Shown one piece after another: positions 8,892-18,755 of a stretch of 54,499 nt of DNA. This DNA comes from Saprospirales bacterium (GTDB lineage Bacteria > Bacteroidota > Bacteroidia > Chitinophagales > Saprospiraceae), in assembly GCA_007695035.1 (NCBI GenBank), contig REEO01000062.1, forward strand, positions 1 through 54,499, read 5' to 3'. Position numbers and translations under genes: made by a program. The notes beneath the pieces were generated by a model. That model searched no databases. It had not been told where the DNA came from and saw only the letters and a program-made list of their open reading frames with translations. Each line of letters starts with the position of its first letter. Positions within the stretch are counted from its first letter, which is position 1.

Positions 8892-9962
8892 CTACTTTCC
8901 ATGCTGCCAGCCCTGGGCGGTGATGGGGTGAAACTTTTCGTTGACGGTCTTTAGTTGGACGCCCTCTTCCCGGGGTTTTATCTCCCCTATTATTGATATT
9001 CCAGGCAATGTGCGGATGGTGGGAAGGTCTTTTTCTGCTGCGGTAAACAGCAATTCGTAGTCTTCTCCTCCGCTCAGTGCGCAGGTAATGGGATCCAATT
9101 TGAACTTCAGTGCCATCAATTGCGCCTCGTCTTTAATGGGGACGAGACCCTCTTCCACCAAAGCGCCAACCTTTGAGTTTTTGCAAATGTGCTTGATTTC
9201 GGATGCAAGGCCGTCTGAAATATCTATCATGCTCGTCGGGGTAAAACCGGAATTTTCGAAGGCGACAATCATATCGGTCCGGGCTTCGGGTTTGAGTTGC
9301 CTGCCGATGAGATAGGTCTGTTTTTCCAGATCGGGTTGAACGCCCGGATTGGACTGCCAAATCTGCTTTTCACGCTCCAGTATCTGGAGGCCAAGATAAG
9401 AAGCCCCGAGATCACCGGTAACGCAGAGAATATCTCCCGGACGTGCACCACTCCGGTAGGTGATTTTATCCTTCTCAACCGCCCCCAGGGCCGTAATGGA
9501 AATCACCAGTCCTTTTTTGCTAGAATTGGTGTCGCCACCGACGAGATCGACATTGTAATTGCGACATGCCGCATATATCCCATCGTAAAGCTCCTCCAAT
9601 GCCTCTACTGAAAATCGGTTTGAAATGGCGATGGATACGGTAATCTGTCGCGGTATGGCATTCATGGCGCAGATATCTGAAAGGTTTACCACCACCGATT
9701 TGTAGCCCAGGTGTTTGAGTGGGGTGTACATAAGGTCAAAATGGATGCCCTCAAGGAGCATATCGGTGGTAACAACGATCTGTTTCCCCCCGTAATCCAA
9801 AACGGCGGCATCGTCTCCAATGCCTTTCAGCGTGGAGGGGTGCATGGGCTGGTGGGAGGAGGTCAGGTGGTCTATCAAACCAAACTCTCCCAGTTTGTTT
9901 ACGTCAGTCCTCTTTGTCTTTTTACCCATCTTTATTGGTTTGTGATCTGCAAATTTCGCCAT
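8892..9962 (-). CDS. thiL: Thiamine-monophosphate kinase
   Basis: Phosphorylates thiamine monophosphate to thiamine pyrophosphate, the last step of thiamine biosynthesis. The protein has the ThiL/PurM fold: LGEFGLIDHL at the N terminus, the nucleotide/Mg site GIGDDAAVL (about residues 47-55), TTDMLLEGIHFDL, GYKSVVVNLSDICAMNA, LVGGDT, and the C-terminal half with MIDISDGLASEIKHIC and CALSGGEDYELLFT. The length of 356 residues is normal. An internal Met 12 codons in (start at 9929) is equally plausible: a near-consensus -7 (GAAATTTG) lies between the two. It sits downstream of the pseudouridine synthase gene and could be cotranscribed. Confidence 0.92.
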   Translation of the reverse strand: MAKFADHKPIKMGKKTKRTDVNKLGEFGLIDHLTSSHQPMHPSTLKGIGDDAAVLDYGGKQIVVTTDMLLEGIHFDLMYTPLKHLGYKSVVVNLSDICAMNAIPRQITVSIAISNRFSVEALEELYDGIYAACRNYNVDLVGGDTNSSKKGLVISITALGAVEKDKITYRSGARPGDILCVTGDLGASYLGLQILEREKQIWQSNPGVQPDLEKQTYLIGRQLKPEARTDMIVAFENSGFTPTSMIDISDGLASEIKHICKNSKVGALVEEGLVPIKDEAQLMALKFKLDPITCALSGGEDYELLFTAAEKDLPTIRTLPGISIIGEIKPREEGVQLKTVNEKFHPITAQGWQHGK

Positions 9963-10035
9963 TTTTTCGGTCTGTGCAGCCCTAATTTCCCATTCTATTC
10001 CCCATTACTGCAAAAGACATGTCCGAAACCCCGGA

Positions 10036-10743
10036 CTATGCGGGCTTTTCCCAGTCGGCAGTACCCTCCAGTGCTTTTTGTAAATCAAATGCCTGCCACA
10101 CCACATCAGATGGCAGTTCAGCTGTCAATGTTCCGATTTTAAAAGCGGTCAGGGAAGCAGGTAAAATCAGTTTCCATGCGTGCAGGTGAATGGAGCGGTC
10201 CTTGTTTTTCCTCCTAGCCCCGTATTTCACATCTCCCTTTACCGGACATTCCAAAAACTGCAGCATGGCGCGAATTTGATGGTGTCGGCCGGATTCCAGA
10301 ACCAGTCCAAGCAAGTGGTAGTTGTCGATGGAATCGAGGTATTTTATGGTGGCTTTTGCCGGTTTGCCTTGATTGCTGCTATCCGTTGAGAAAAAAGAGC
10401 GATTCCGGGAGCCTGACTTTTTTATCCATCCCTTTAGTTCAAAAAGGTCCTTTTCGGGACGGGACTCTGTAGCTGCCAAATAGAGTCGCCTGACTCTGCG
10501 ATCCCTAAAAGCTTCACTGATTTTCGCAGCGGACTGTTTGCTACCCGCAAAAACTACCAGACCGGAAACGGGTCGGTCGATGCGATGTACTGGGTACAAT
10601 TTACGCTTAAACTTTTCCTGAACCATTTCCAACAGAGACCGGTCTCCGGTTTTATCCGGCACAGCGGGAATGCCACCGGGTTTTGAAACAACCAGATAAT
10701 CTCCCTCCGGCCCCTTGAATATTATTTTGAAATTGTCGGTCAT
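10036..10743 (-). CDS. RluA-family pseudouridine synthase
   Basis: Isomerises uridine to pseudouridine in RNA. The 235-residue protein carries the catalytic motif HRIDRPVSGLVVFA (about residues 78-91 from the ATG at 10743), in which the Asp is the nucleophile; further family blocks are YLVVSKPGGIPAVPD, RRLYLA, LLGLVLESGRHHQIRAML and CPVKGDVKYG. It lacks an N-terminal S4 domain, as in the RluA/TruC/RluE-like small members. The target uridine cannot be told from sequence. The start six codons upstream (10761) is possible. Divergent from the beta-helix protein, upstream of thiL. Confidence 0.87.
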   Translation of the reverse strand: MTDNFKIIFKGPEGDYLVVSKPGGIPAVPDKTGDRSLLEMVQEKFKRKLYPVHRIDRPVSGLVVFAGSKQSAAKISEAFRDRRVRRLYLAATESRPEKDLFELKGWIKKSGSRNRSFFSTDSSNQGKPAKATIKYLDSIDNYHLLGLVLESGRHHQIRAMLQFLECPVKGDVKYGARRKNKDRSIHLHAWKLILPASLTAFKIGTLTAELPSDVVWQAFDLQKALEGTADWEKPA

Positions 10744-10761
10744 AGCATCAATCAACAACAA

Positions 10762-11102
10762 TAATGGTGTGGTGGTTCATGTGTGAGCTGGAGAGACAGC
10801 CCCTGGTTTGCAGTCCTTTTTGGCTATAGGCCTGGCGAAACTTTACCTAAATGTTTTAAAGATATCAGGAAATGAAAGTCAGGGCGCAAAAAACTTATTG
10901 AGAGAATATTTTGATTATTTAAATATTGTCAATACATTAGCGATAAGGATAGTTTATGTTTGAGGTTTTACAACACCCTGTACGCCCATTGTCAGTCAAA
11001 TTGACTCTACTTAATATTGTTGTGAATCGCCTTAAAACCAATGAAATAAATCATTTTATGAATAACTATTAGGATCTATTTTATCTCTTTAAAAGCACTA
11101 TT
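10762..11102. other. Divergent intergenic region, candidate -7 at 10955-10962
   Basis: An AT-rich 341-base spacer. TATGTTTG at 10955-10962 on the plus strand matches TAnnTTTG and could serve the T9SS-exported protein gene with a leader of about 135 bases. TTG at 10926-10928 is 26 bases away, longer than usual. No terminator or RNA gene seen. Confidence 0.35.
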
Positions 11103-13700
11103 ATGAACACACTATTTTACCAGGTTGCTATTTTTTGCCTATTCACTTCTTTAGGAGTGATTGTTTGGTTTCTTCCTCATCCACTTTGTGCAAATCCTTT
11201 TGAAATGGAGCTTCACAAATTGCATCTTAATGTTGAATCGGCCACGGTTTGTGAAATCGGTTCCTCAGCAGGTGAGATTTTAAACCATCGTTTCTATGCC
11301 CGGGAGCTACGCAAAGGCGGGGAAAGCAACCAACATTTCGAGTTGAAAACCATGGATAGGGATTTCCAGGTATTTTCCGGATTCACTTCCAGCAAAACTC
11401 GGGCCTCCGATATGTTTATTTCATCACTTTTAAATGAATTTGAAGCGGACAACTCCGAGGTGTTTAGGAATACAAACCTGGCTTCAATCAATAAGCCACA
11501 AAGGCACGAACAGGATGATTTAGATTGTCCTGAGGTGAAGGAAGGTGAATTTTTAATTACATCGGATACTGTATTTTCAGGAGTTAAAACAATGAGTGGA
11601 ACAGTGGTTGTTGAAACCGGAAATCGCCTCACTGTCACCGGAACCATGCGAATGCTTCCTGGAACAAGCATCTATGTAGAAAGAGGGTCGGTTTTGGAAA
11701 TAAGAGGAGGCTTGTTGACCAAACGATGTAATGAAATGTGGAATGGTATTCAAGTACAGGGGAATTCGGAAAAGGAACAACCGGAATATCCCTATGATTC
11801 CCTGGAAGTTGATGATGCCGGAGTGGTTTTAATTCGAGAAAACGGAACCATTGAGTGGGCTGTTGATGCTATAAAAACATTGGATGACAGATTTTTATGG
11901 CCTGAGAATAGGGAATACTATGGTGGTGTGGTGGATTGCGAAAATGGTATTTTCCAAAACAACAGGCGAGGGGTTGCTTTCATGCAGTACGATTTTCCAA
12001 ATAAAAGTAATTTTTTACTAAGCTTTTTCTATGGGAATCCAGAAATCCCGAGTCGGGTAGGTGTGACAATCTGGAGATGTAGTGACATCAATTTTCAGCA
12101 ATGTCACTTTGAGGACTTTAGTGAGACTGGAATCTCAGGAATTAATTTCCACAGTTGGATATATAACAATAACTTTTTTGCCAATATTCCCGAGGCTATT
12201 AAATCTCAAGCTACCTTTCCATTTGGCTCGCATTTAAAAGTGGGGACTTATAAATCCCAACACCATCCCAATGTTTTTGAGAACAACCAGTATTCTATTG
12301 TTGCAAATGGAACCGATTTTGGAAAAAGTCTTGAGATTGTAAATAACATCATTACAAAGACGGACCATTACAATTTTTCACAGTCGTTCAATGCGGGCAT
12401 TCGAATATCTGGCCCCTCAATTTTTGAGGTTACTAATAATTTTATTCAGGAACAATCGATTGGAGTTTGGATTCAGAATACGGGGATGTATGGGACTGGG
12501 TTGCGGTGTAATTTCTTAGCGTCCACGCGCTCTGATTCGAGGGTCAACTACGGAATTCTGGCTCAATTGGAAAATAGGTATTTCCAATTCAAGTACAATT
12601 CATTTGATATGAATGTCAATGGTCCAGATGTTAAGTTTTTTGGAACTCCTACCTATTCTGATGTCTGTCGTTTTGATATTGGAGCAGCCGGTGATCCAGC
12701 CCGAAACTGCTTTACTTTTAATGGGAATCCCCAAATAGTCACTGAGGGCACGACCCGGACTTTCCGTTATTGGATTCCGACAGAAACCCATGCCATTTGC
12801 CAAATTCCCGGGGACCATTTGAGTGATATGGGTGAGAACAATTACAACACAAGGGACACGCGAATTCTCGCAGATATTTATTGTGGAGAATTTTCGGTCC
12901 CCCTAAACTTAGACAGTGCATATTATGCCACATTGGAGGAATTAAAAAGTCTGGGCTGGAAATTTGGTCTAAACAGCCCCGATAGCCGCATGTTGGATTT
13001 GCTGGAAGATAAACATTTATACCGCAAGCATCTGATTCATCAATGGTGGAATTCAGGGAATCAAAGCCAGATTGAAGCATTGTTGAAGAAAGACCATTCT
13101 TTGATTGGAAGGCGAAATCTGCTCGGATTTTACCTTAAAACGGGCAACTATACCAAAGCAGAGCAACAAATGAAATCCCTTTCCCTTGAATCAGAGGACG
13201 ACCAGGCATTTTACTACATTCAGAATATTGTGCTGGAGTACATGAGAGATACCCTGCCGACCGAACTGACCTCATCCCAGCGCAGTGAGTTGATTTCGAT
13301 AGCTGTGAACGAGGAGCTTCCCTCTTCGGTTTATGCTCGTGCCTTGTTCAATAAATTGGACCCCTCTTCAGGACCATTTTTTCCTGCTGAACCTGGTGGC
13401 TTCTCAAACAGGCAAAAAAGGGAAGCACCAGAAAATACTTTTGAAGCAAAGCACAACCGGCCCGGATTTTCTCTCAGCCCGGTTCCCACCTCAGATGAGG
13501 TTACAGTAACCTGGGAAACCGATGTGGTGGTGGAAGGGTACTCCATATATGATATCCACGGCCAACAACTACAAAGTAGGGAATTGGGATTGAGTTCAGG
13601 ATCAAGGTTGGACATAAGTGACCTTCCGGCGGGCATGTATATTATTGCACTGAAACTTGAGGACGGAAGCATTGACACGCAAAAATTTATCGTACAATGA
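11103..13700 (+). CDS. T9SS-exported beta-helix protein
   Basis: An 865-residue secreted protein. It has an N-terminal hydrophobic signal region (residues 5-30), a long central part rich in Asn/Gly turns typical of right-handed parallel beta-helices (about 150-520; e.g. VVVETGNRLTVTGTM, CENGIFQNNRRGVAF, INFHSWIYNNNFFANIPEA), an alpha-helical segment (about 620-740), and a C-terminal type A sorting domain (about 790-865) with SPVPTSDEVTVTWE, YSIYDIHGQQL and the ending LPAGMYIIALKLEDG...KFIVQ. Such domains direct export through the type IX system and anchoring to the cell surface. No catalytic motif visible; an adhesin or polysaccharide-binding role is only a guess. Confidence 0.8.
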   Translation: MNTLFYQVAIFCLFTSLGVIVWFLPHPLCANPFEMELHKLHLNVESATVCEIGSSAGEILNHRFYARELRKGGESNQHFELKTMDRDFQVFSGFTSSKTRASDMFISSLLNEFEADNSEVFRNTNLASINKPQRHEQDDLDCPEVKEGEFLITSDTVFSGVKTMSGTVVVETGNRLTVTGTMRMLPGTSIYVERGSVLEIRGGLLTKRCNEMWNGIQVQGNSEKEQPEYPYDSLEVDDAGVVLIRENGTIEWAVDAIKTLDDRFLWPENREYYGGVVDCENGIFQNNRRGVAFMQYDFPNKSNFLLSFFYGNPEIPSRVGVTIWRCSDINFQQCHFEDFSETGISGINFHSWIYNNNFFANIPEAIKSQATFPFGSHLKVGTYKSQHHPNVFENNQYSIVANGTDFGKSLEIVNNIITKTDHYNFSQSFNAGIRISGPSIFEVTNNFIQEQSIGVWIQNTGMYGTGLRCNFLASTRSDSRVNYGILAQLENRYFQFKYNSFDMNVNGPDVKFFGTPTYSDVCRFDIGAAGDPARNCFTFNGNPQIVTEGTTRTFRYWIPTETHAICQIPGDHLSDMGENNYNTRDTRILADIYCGEFSVPLNLDSAYYATLEELKSLGWKFGLNSPDSRMLDLLEDKHLYRKHLIHQWWNSGNQSQIEALLKKDHSLIGRRNLLGFYLKTGNYTKAEQQMKSLSLESEDDQAFYYIQNIVLEYMRDTLPTELTSSQRSELISIAVNEELPSSVYARALFNKLDPSSGPFFPAEPGGFSNRQKREAPENTFEAKHNRPGFSLSPVPTSDEVTVTWETDVVVEGYSIYDIHGQQLQSRELGLSSGSRLDISDLPAGMYIIALKLEDGSIDTQKFIVQ

Positions 13701-13796
13701 GAATTTAATTGGTTGTATCCCGGTATTATTCTTTGTTTCCCTTGCCCCACTTCCCTCTCAGGAGGCTTTTCTGTCTTCAATGGGTGGGGGAGTCAC

Positions 13797-13955
13797 TCAC
13801 TTTATCTCCTCGTAATCTGTGTAATCGTCCTCGTCTTCTGATTGGTCGCTGTGGTCAATTTTTGGGGATTGATTGTTGATTTTTTGGATAAAATTGCGAA
13901 TCTGGTCGTACCTGAATACGATGATTAAAACGATCAAGAGTAACAACCACTGCAT
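13797..13955 (-). CDS. 52-residue single-pass membrane microprotein
   Basis: A short open frame starting ATG at 13955. It encodes 52 residues: an N-terminal membrane helix (MQWLLLLIVLIIVF), a basic juxtamembrane stretch (RYDQIRNFIQKI) and a very acidic C-terminal tail (SEDEDDYTDYEEIK). Support is independent of length: a perfect TAnnTTTG element (TATCTTTG) lies 18 bases upstream on the same strand at 13973-13980, matching the short leaders of other genes here. It sits between the mnmG stop and the convergent T9SS gene. The topology suggests a positive-inside anchor with a cytoplasmic acidic tail. Family unknown. Confidence 0.6.
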   Translation of the reverse strand: MQWLLLLIVLIIVFRYDQIRNFIQKINNQSPKIDHSDQSEDEDDYTDYEEIK

Positions 13956-13972
13956 ATTGAGTTCCTTTGGTG

Positions 13973-13980
13973 CAAAGATA
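13973..13980 (-). promoter_or_regulatory. -7 element of the 52-residue gene
   Basis: CAAAGATA on the plus strand reads TATCTTTG on the minus strand, an exact TAnnTTTG match 18 bases before the ATG. Confidence 0.55.
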
Positions 13981-14009
13981 AGGATTTTTAGGGAGTTCCT
14001 CCGATGGTT

Positions 14010-15875
14010 TTAACGACCGGAGTGCACGAGCAGAACGGAAATATCAGCCGGAGTCACCCCACTGATTCTACTGGCCTGCCCGATGGTCATCGGTTTTATT
14101 TGATTGAGTTTTTCCCTCGCTTCAGCCGAAAGCGCTTTTAGATTATGGTAATCGGTTTTCTGATTCAGCCGGACTTTCTCCAATCTTTCCATTTTGTCCA
14201 CCTGTTCTTGCTCGCGGGTTATGTACCCCTCGTATTTCATCTGTATCTCAGCCAACTGCACGGATTCCGGATCCAGAGAATCGATAAACCTGTTCAACTC
14301 ACTGTGATTGTTAGCAAGGTCCTGCAAGCTCAGTTGGGGACGCATAAGCACCGATTGAAGTTTCACCTTTTGCTTCAGGGTGGAGGTGTTTTTTTCAATG
14401 AGCAGTCCATTTATTTGCTCAGGGCTTACGCTGGTATCCCGCATAAAGGAGATCAGATCATCGCGCTCGTTTACTTTCAAAGCAACCCGGTCCAGTCGCT
14501 CGTCCATGTTCTTCAGACCGATTTTGTGTGCCAGCGGGGTGAGTCTGATGTCTGCATTGTCCTGACGGAGGAGTATTCGATACTCAGCGCGGGAGGTAAA
14601 CATGCGGTAAGGTTCTTCAGTTCCTTTGTTGACAAGATCATCAATCAGCACCCCGATGTATGCTTCTGAACGCTTCAAAATGAATGGGTCCCTTTCATTG
14701 ATCTTCAAATGGGCATTAATACCTGCCATCAGACCCTGGCAGGCAGCCTCCTCGTAGCCTGTGGTGCCGTTGATCTGACCGGCAAAATAGAGATTCTCTA
14801 CCAGTCTGGTCTCCAGGGTCAGTTGAAGTTGGGTGGGCTGAAAAAAATCGTATTCAATGGCGTAACCCGGCCGGAACATTTTTGCATTTTCAAATCCCGG
14901 AATTTTGCGAAGTGCTCTGTACTGCACGTCCTCGGGCAATGAGGAAGAAAACCCGTTTACATAGACTTCACAAGTATTCCAACCCTCGGGTTCCACAAAA
15001 ATCTGATGTCGGTCTCTGTCAGCAAAGCGGTCGATCTTATCCTCTATGGAAGGGCAATACCTGGGTCCAAGGCCCCGAATTCGTCCATTGAACATAGGGC
15101 TCCTTTCAAAACCCGTTTTGAGCAATTCGTGCACTTCCGGATTGGTATAGGTAATGTGGCATTGCAGTTGTTTTTCGGGAATGGGCATATTCAGATAGGA
15201 AAATCTTCCACCTCCTTCATCTCCGTCCTGGGGTTCCATTTTGGAGTAATCCAGTGTCCGTCCATCAATCCTTGGGGGCGTGCCCGTTTTCATTCTTCCC
15301 GCTTCAAAACCGAGGTCGGTAAGCTGTTCTGTAATGCCTTTGGCGGCTCGCTCACCGGCCCTGCCCCCACCAAACTGTTTGTCCCCGATGTGAATCAGTC
15401 CGTTTAGGAAAGTTCCGTTGGTAAGTACCACAGACTTGGCCGGAATTTCCAGACCCATTCCCGTGCGAACACCGCAAACCCTTCCGTCTTTGACGACAAT
15501 GCCCTTAACCATTTCCTGCCAGAAATCGATATTGAGATTCTTCTCAGCCAATTCCCTCCATTTTGAGGCGAATATCATGCGGTCATTTTGAGTGCGCGGA
15601 CTCCACATTGCCGGACCCTTAGACAGATTCAGCATTCTGAATTGAACCATGGAATAGTCTGAAACAATGCCCGTATATCCTCCAAGAGCATCAATTTCTC
15701 TGACAATCTGTCCCTTGGCTACTCCTCCCATGGCGGGATTGCACGACATCTGAGCGATGACCTGCATATTCATCGTCGCCAACAGGACTTTGGAACCCAT
15801 ATTGGCTGCCGCGACTGCCGCTTCGCAACCGGCGTGACCACCTCCCACTACAATAACATCGTATTCCGGAAACAT
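14010..15875 (-). CDS. mnmG: tRNA uridine-5-carboxymethylaminomethyl(34) synthesis enzyme MnmG
   Basis: FAD-dependent partner of MnmE in making the cmnm5/mnm5 modification at wobble U34 of several tRNAs. The 621-residue product (from [11 protein letters not shown]) has the dinucleotide-binding motif [12 protein letters not shown] at about residues 8-19, the family blocks [34 protein letters not shown]-like [29 protein letters not shown] and [15 protein letters not shown], and the C-terminal MnmE-binding helical part ending in [16 protein letters not shown] -7 element at 15897-15904 and GGAG before 15875 make the longer start at 15899 unlikely. No mnmE or rsmG adjoins it. Confidence 0.96.
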   Translation of the reverse strand: MFPEYDVIVVGGGHAGCEAAVAAANMGSKVLLATMNMQVIAQMSCNPAMGGVAKGQIVREIDALGGYTGIVSDYSMVQFRMLNLSKGPAMWSPRTQNDRMIFASKWRELAEKNLNIDFWQEMVKGIVVKDGRVCGVRTGMGLEIPAKSVVLTNGTFLNGLIHIGDKQFGGGRAGERAAKGITEQLTDLGFEAGRMKTGTPPRIDGRTLDYSKMEPQDGDEGGGRFSYLNMPIPEKQLQCHITYTNPEVHELLKTGFERSPMFNGRIRGLGPRYCPSIEDKIDRFADRDRHQIFVEPEGWNTCEVYVNGFSSSLPEDVQYRALRKIPGFENAKMFRPGYAIEYDFFQPTQLQLTLETRLVENLYFAGQINGTTGYEEAACQGLMAGINAHLKINERDPFILKRSEAYIGVLIDDLVNKGTEEPYRMFTSRAEYRILLRQDNADIRLTPLAHKIGLKNMDERLDRVALKVNERDDLISFMRDTSVSPEQINGLLIEKNTSTLKQKVKLQSVLMRPQLSLQDLANNHSELNRFIDSLDPESVQLAEIQMKYEGYITREQEQVDKMERLEKVRLNQKTDYHNLKALSAEAREKLNQIKPMTIGQASRISGVTPADISVLLVHSGR

Positions 15876-15896
15876 ATCAGCTCCTCTTTTGGCCCG

Positions 15897-15904
15897 CAAA
15901 GGTA
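15897..15904 (-). promoter_or_regulatory. -7 element and Shine-Dalgarno of mnmG
   Basis: TACCTTTG on the minus strand matches TAnnTTTG; an AGAGGAG stretch between it and the ATG at 15875 is one of the few good Shine-Dalgarno sequences in the window. Together they fix the mnmG start. Confidence 0.6.
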
Positions 15905-16053
15905 CGGAATTTCAGCAAACCGGCTTGTATTCCGCTGACTCTATTGAGGTTATCTCGCCTCTTTGGGCTTTTTTTAAAAAATCCTGTGACTTTCCCCTTT
16001 TTGAATATACCTGTAAAAGCATATTAAGGGATTCAGTCGATATAACCAACAAC

Positions 16054-18720
16054 CTACTGACCCAACAAGTTTTCAATCATACTGCGCATTCTCGGACTTT
16101 GCTGGCTCTCCACAATGGCTTCCAGGCTGCGTTCCAGCCGCTGTATGCTCTCCTTCAAAAATGGGGTGTCTTCCTCTTGTTCTACCTTTTTTTCAAACCG
16201 CTCCAGTGTATTGGTTAAGACGGTGGTGGCCCCGTATCTGACGAAAGAACCCTGTCGTCTGTCGGTAGCCAATTCCAACAACCAATCGTGCTCCTCCATG
16301 ACCTTTTCGGGGGTTTGGGATTTGAGCAGGTCGGAGAACCTGCTAAAGAAATTGGTGATTGCAAAGCCGCGCAGTTTGTGGTAGTTGTTGCGGAAAAAGG
16401 CGTTTTGTTTGTGACCTCCGCCTGAGGCGTAAATGGAAGCAACGGACATCAGTACTGTTGAACTCAGGGTTTCCTCGTAATTGGCCGCCAGTTCAAGACC
16501 CATTTCCGGTGCGCGGTAATAGAGGACTTCCAGTGCTGCACTGATTATTGCCGCCGAATAACCCTCCTCCAACAGTTCTTCGGCCAAGAGTGTTACCGCA
16601 GGGTAACCAAACATTTCCAAAATCCGCAGAGCATTGGCACGTACGAGGGTGTTTTCATCTTCGCGCGCCATATGAATCAATTTGTCTGCCCGGTTGTCCA
16701 CATACCATCCGCCATAGCTGTCCATTGCGATATTTCTAATTCTGCCAGAGGGGTCTTTCAATAGCATGTCCAGGTATTGCTCCGGGACCTCCTGTCCGAA
16801 AATACGCAATTGCCTCGCTGCTGTGTATCGGTCCGAAAATGAAGTGCCGAGCTGGTATTGGGCCAGGTAACTGTCCATGTCCCTTTCTTCTTTCATTGAA
16901 ACTTCTGCGAGCAGATAGTCCTCGACATCAAAATTTATCCATACCGGAGGGGCGGGACAATCCACCAGCAATTGGGTTTTTCTCCTGTCAATATGAAGGT
17001 CAACTTCCACTTTGTAACCGCCCTCCAGATGAATGTCCACCGAGACGGGAAACTGAAAGACCGGATACCATTCTACCGGACTCTGAATCTGCTCCACGGT
17101 CAAAATGAGGGTCCCGGAAACAGAGTCGTAATTGTGTGAAACCTGAATGACGGGGTGGCCTTTTTGAAAAAACCACTGGTCAAAAAAGATATTGAGGTCC
17201 TTTCCGGTCACTTCCTCAAATGCCAGTCGCAGGTCGTGCACCTCCACTGCGGAGAATTGATTGTCCTTTAAATAGCGCTGCCAGGAGGCAAAGAATGCTT
17301 CATCCCCAACCAAATGTCTCAACATCTGAAGTACAAGGCCGCCCTTGTTGTAGCTGTGTCGGTCGAACATCTCCTCGTTGTCCTCATATTCAAAATTCAG
17401 GAGCGCACGGACGAAATGGGTGGTTTCGTTAAAATAGGCAGCGCGCTTATCGGCCCTGTCTTCTCCGGCCGCATCCGGCCCGTAAAAATGCTCCTGCCAG
17501 AGGGTTTCAGTAAAACTGGCGAATCCCTCGTTAAGGGTGAGACTCGCCCAATTCTCGCAGGTGACAATATTACCAAACCAGTGGTGGATCAACTCGTGGG
17601 CGACTATGGCATCGTTGTTCCTATCGCGGAGGTCAATCAGGGGGCGCTGCACTTGTTCGCCAAAAATGACCGCAGTGGTGTTTTCCATCGCTCCGGCTAC
17701 AAAGTCCCTCACCGTAATCTGACTGTATTTTGGCCAGGGGTATTCCATGCCGGCTATTTCCGTAAAAAACTCAAACATCTCAGGAGTATTGCCAAAAATA
17801 TCGGCCGCATACTCCTCGTATTCTTCCTCTACAATGTACTCCAGCGGTATGCCATTCCATTCGTCTTCCACCACGGTGTAATTTTCCCCAATCGCCAACA
17901 TGAAAAGATAAGGGGGGTGGGGGAGGTCCAACTTAAAATGGTCCCGCCGTTGGCCGTCACCGACTTCCTCAGATCCGACCAGCATTCCATTGGTCAGGGT
18001 GTATAAATCGTCGTCCACGGTGATAAACATCTCCTGAGTGGTTCTCACATTGGGCCTGTCAATAGTTGGGAACCAATTGGAGTTGTACTCCGTCTGTCCC
18101 TGAGTCCAAATTTGTCTGGGGAGGTGTTTTTGCTCCCCGGTGTGATTTATAAAAAAGATACCCCTTTGAATGCGCGCAGGCTGGAATCCATCGGCCCGCT
18201 CCCTGTATGGGAAAGCTTCGTAATCGATGAATAATTCAAAGGTGTCGCCCCTTGAGTAGGTTTGATCCAAATGAATGTAGAGATTCACTCCATCGTATTC
18301 ATGCACCAACTCAGGACCATCGGGACCCAGTGAAATTTGGTGCAGTTCAAAGGTTTTTGCATCCAATCTCACTTTGTCTATGTCGTAAAACCAGGGCGTC
18401 ATGGTGAGTGTGGCCTGACCGGGTACTGAGCGCTCCTCCCAGTTGAAGGAGATATCCAGCACCGTGTGTACCAGGCTGGCGGTTTTTTCATAGGTTCCCT
18501 GATAAATACTGCCCTCGAGTTCTGCAATCATTTTTTCCACAGACTCAGAGTAGCTGACCGGTGGAGCCGTTACACTCAGGGTGTCGAGCTGCCTGAATTC
18601 CCGGTCTCCATTTTCTGCATAGGGTGTTACCGTCTCAGCGGGCCCGGGAGAACATGCCACGACGAACAGAGTAGCCAGAAGCAAAACCTGCTGACCGAGG
18701 TAATAATTGGATCGCTTCAT
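16054..18720 (-). CDS. M1-family aminopeptidase lipoprotein with HEAT-like C-terminus
   Basis: Zinc aminopeptidase predicted to work in the periplasm or at the outer membrane. The lipobox is VVACS (Cys23). The M1 domain has the N-terminal beta-sandwich, the substrate-amine motif GAMEN (about residues 338-342), and the zinc motif HELIHHWFGN (about 374-383) with the third ligand Glu in LNEGFASFTE about 18 residues later. After the catalytic and ERAP-like segments, residues 640-830 form helical repeats of HEAT type (ADKLIHMAREDENTLVRANALRILEMFGYPAV split around 'RANALRILEMFG'). At 888 residues it matches M1 aminopeptidases of Bacteroidota. It lies 35 bases downstream of dnaN on the same strand and may be read from the same transcript. 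Confidence 0.9.
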   Translation of the reverse strand: MKRSNYYLGQQVLLLATLFVVACSPGPAETVTPYAENGDREFRQLDTLSVTAPPVSYSESVEKMIAELEGSIYQGTYEKTASLVHTVLDISFNWEERSVPGQATLTMTPWFYDIDKVRLDAKTFELHQISLGPDGPELVHEYDGVNLYIHLDQTYSRGDTFELFIDYEAFPYRERADGFQPARIQRGIFFINHTGEQKHLPRQIWTQGQTEYNSNWFPTIDRPNVRTTQEMFITVDDDLYTLTNGMLVGSEEVGDGQRRDHFKLDLPHPPYLFMLAIGENYTVVEDEWNGIPLEYIVEEEYEEYAADIFGNTPEMFEFFTEIAGMEYPWPKYSQITVRDFVAGAMENTTAVIFGEQVQRPLIDLRDRNNDAIVAHELIHHWFGNIVTCENWASLTLNEGFASFTETLWQEHFYGPDAAGEDRADKRAAYFNETTHFVRALLNFEYEDNEEMFDRHSYNKGGLVLQMLRHLVGDEAFFASWQRYLKDNQFSAVEVHDLRLAFEEVTGKDLNIFFDQWFFQKGHPVIQVSHNYDSVSGTLILTVEQIQSPVEWYPVFQFPVSVDIHLEGGYKVEVDLHIDRRKTQLLVDCPAPPVWINFDVEDYLLAEVSMKEERDMDSYLAQYQLGTSFSDRYTAARQLRIFGQEVPEQYLDMLLKDPSGRIRNIAMDSYGGWYVDNRADKLIHMAREDENTLVRANALRILEMFGYPAVTLLAEELLEEGYSAAIISAALEVLYYRAPEMGLELAANYEETLSSTVLMSVASIYASGGGHKQNAFFRNNYHKLRGFAITNFFSRFSDLLKSQTPEKVMEEHDWLLELATDRRQGSFVRYGATTVLTNTLERFEKKVEQEEDTPFLKESIQRLERSLEAIVESQQSPRMRSMIENLLGQ

Positions 18721-18755
18721 GAATAATTTTTTAGTACCTAAGTAATAAACGATTA

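Noticed and set aside
15006-15407. Plus-strand frames opposite mnmG and the aminopeptidase gene
   Set aside because: They are shadows of highly conserved minus-strand genes.
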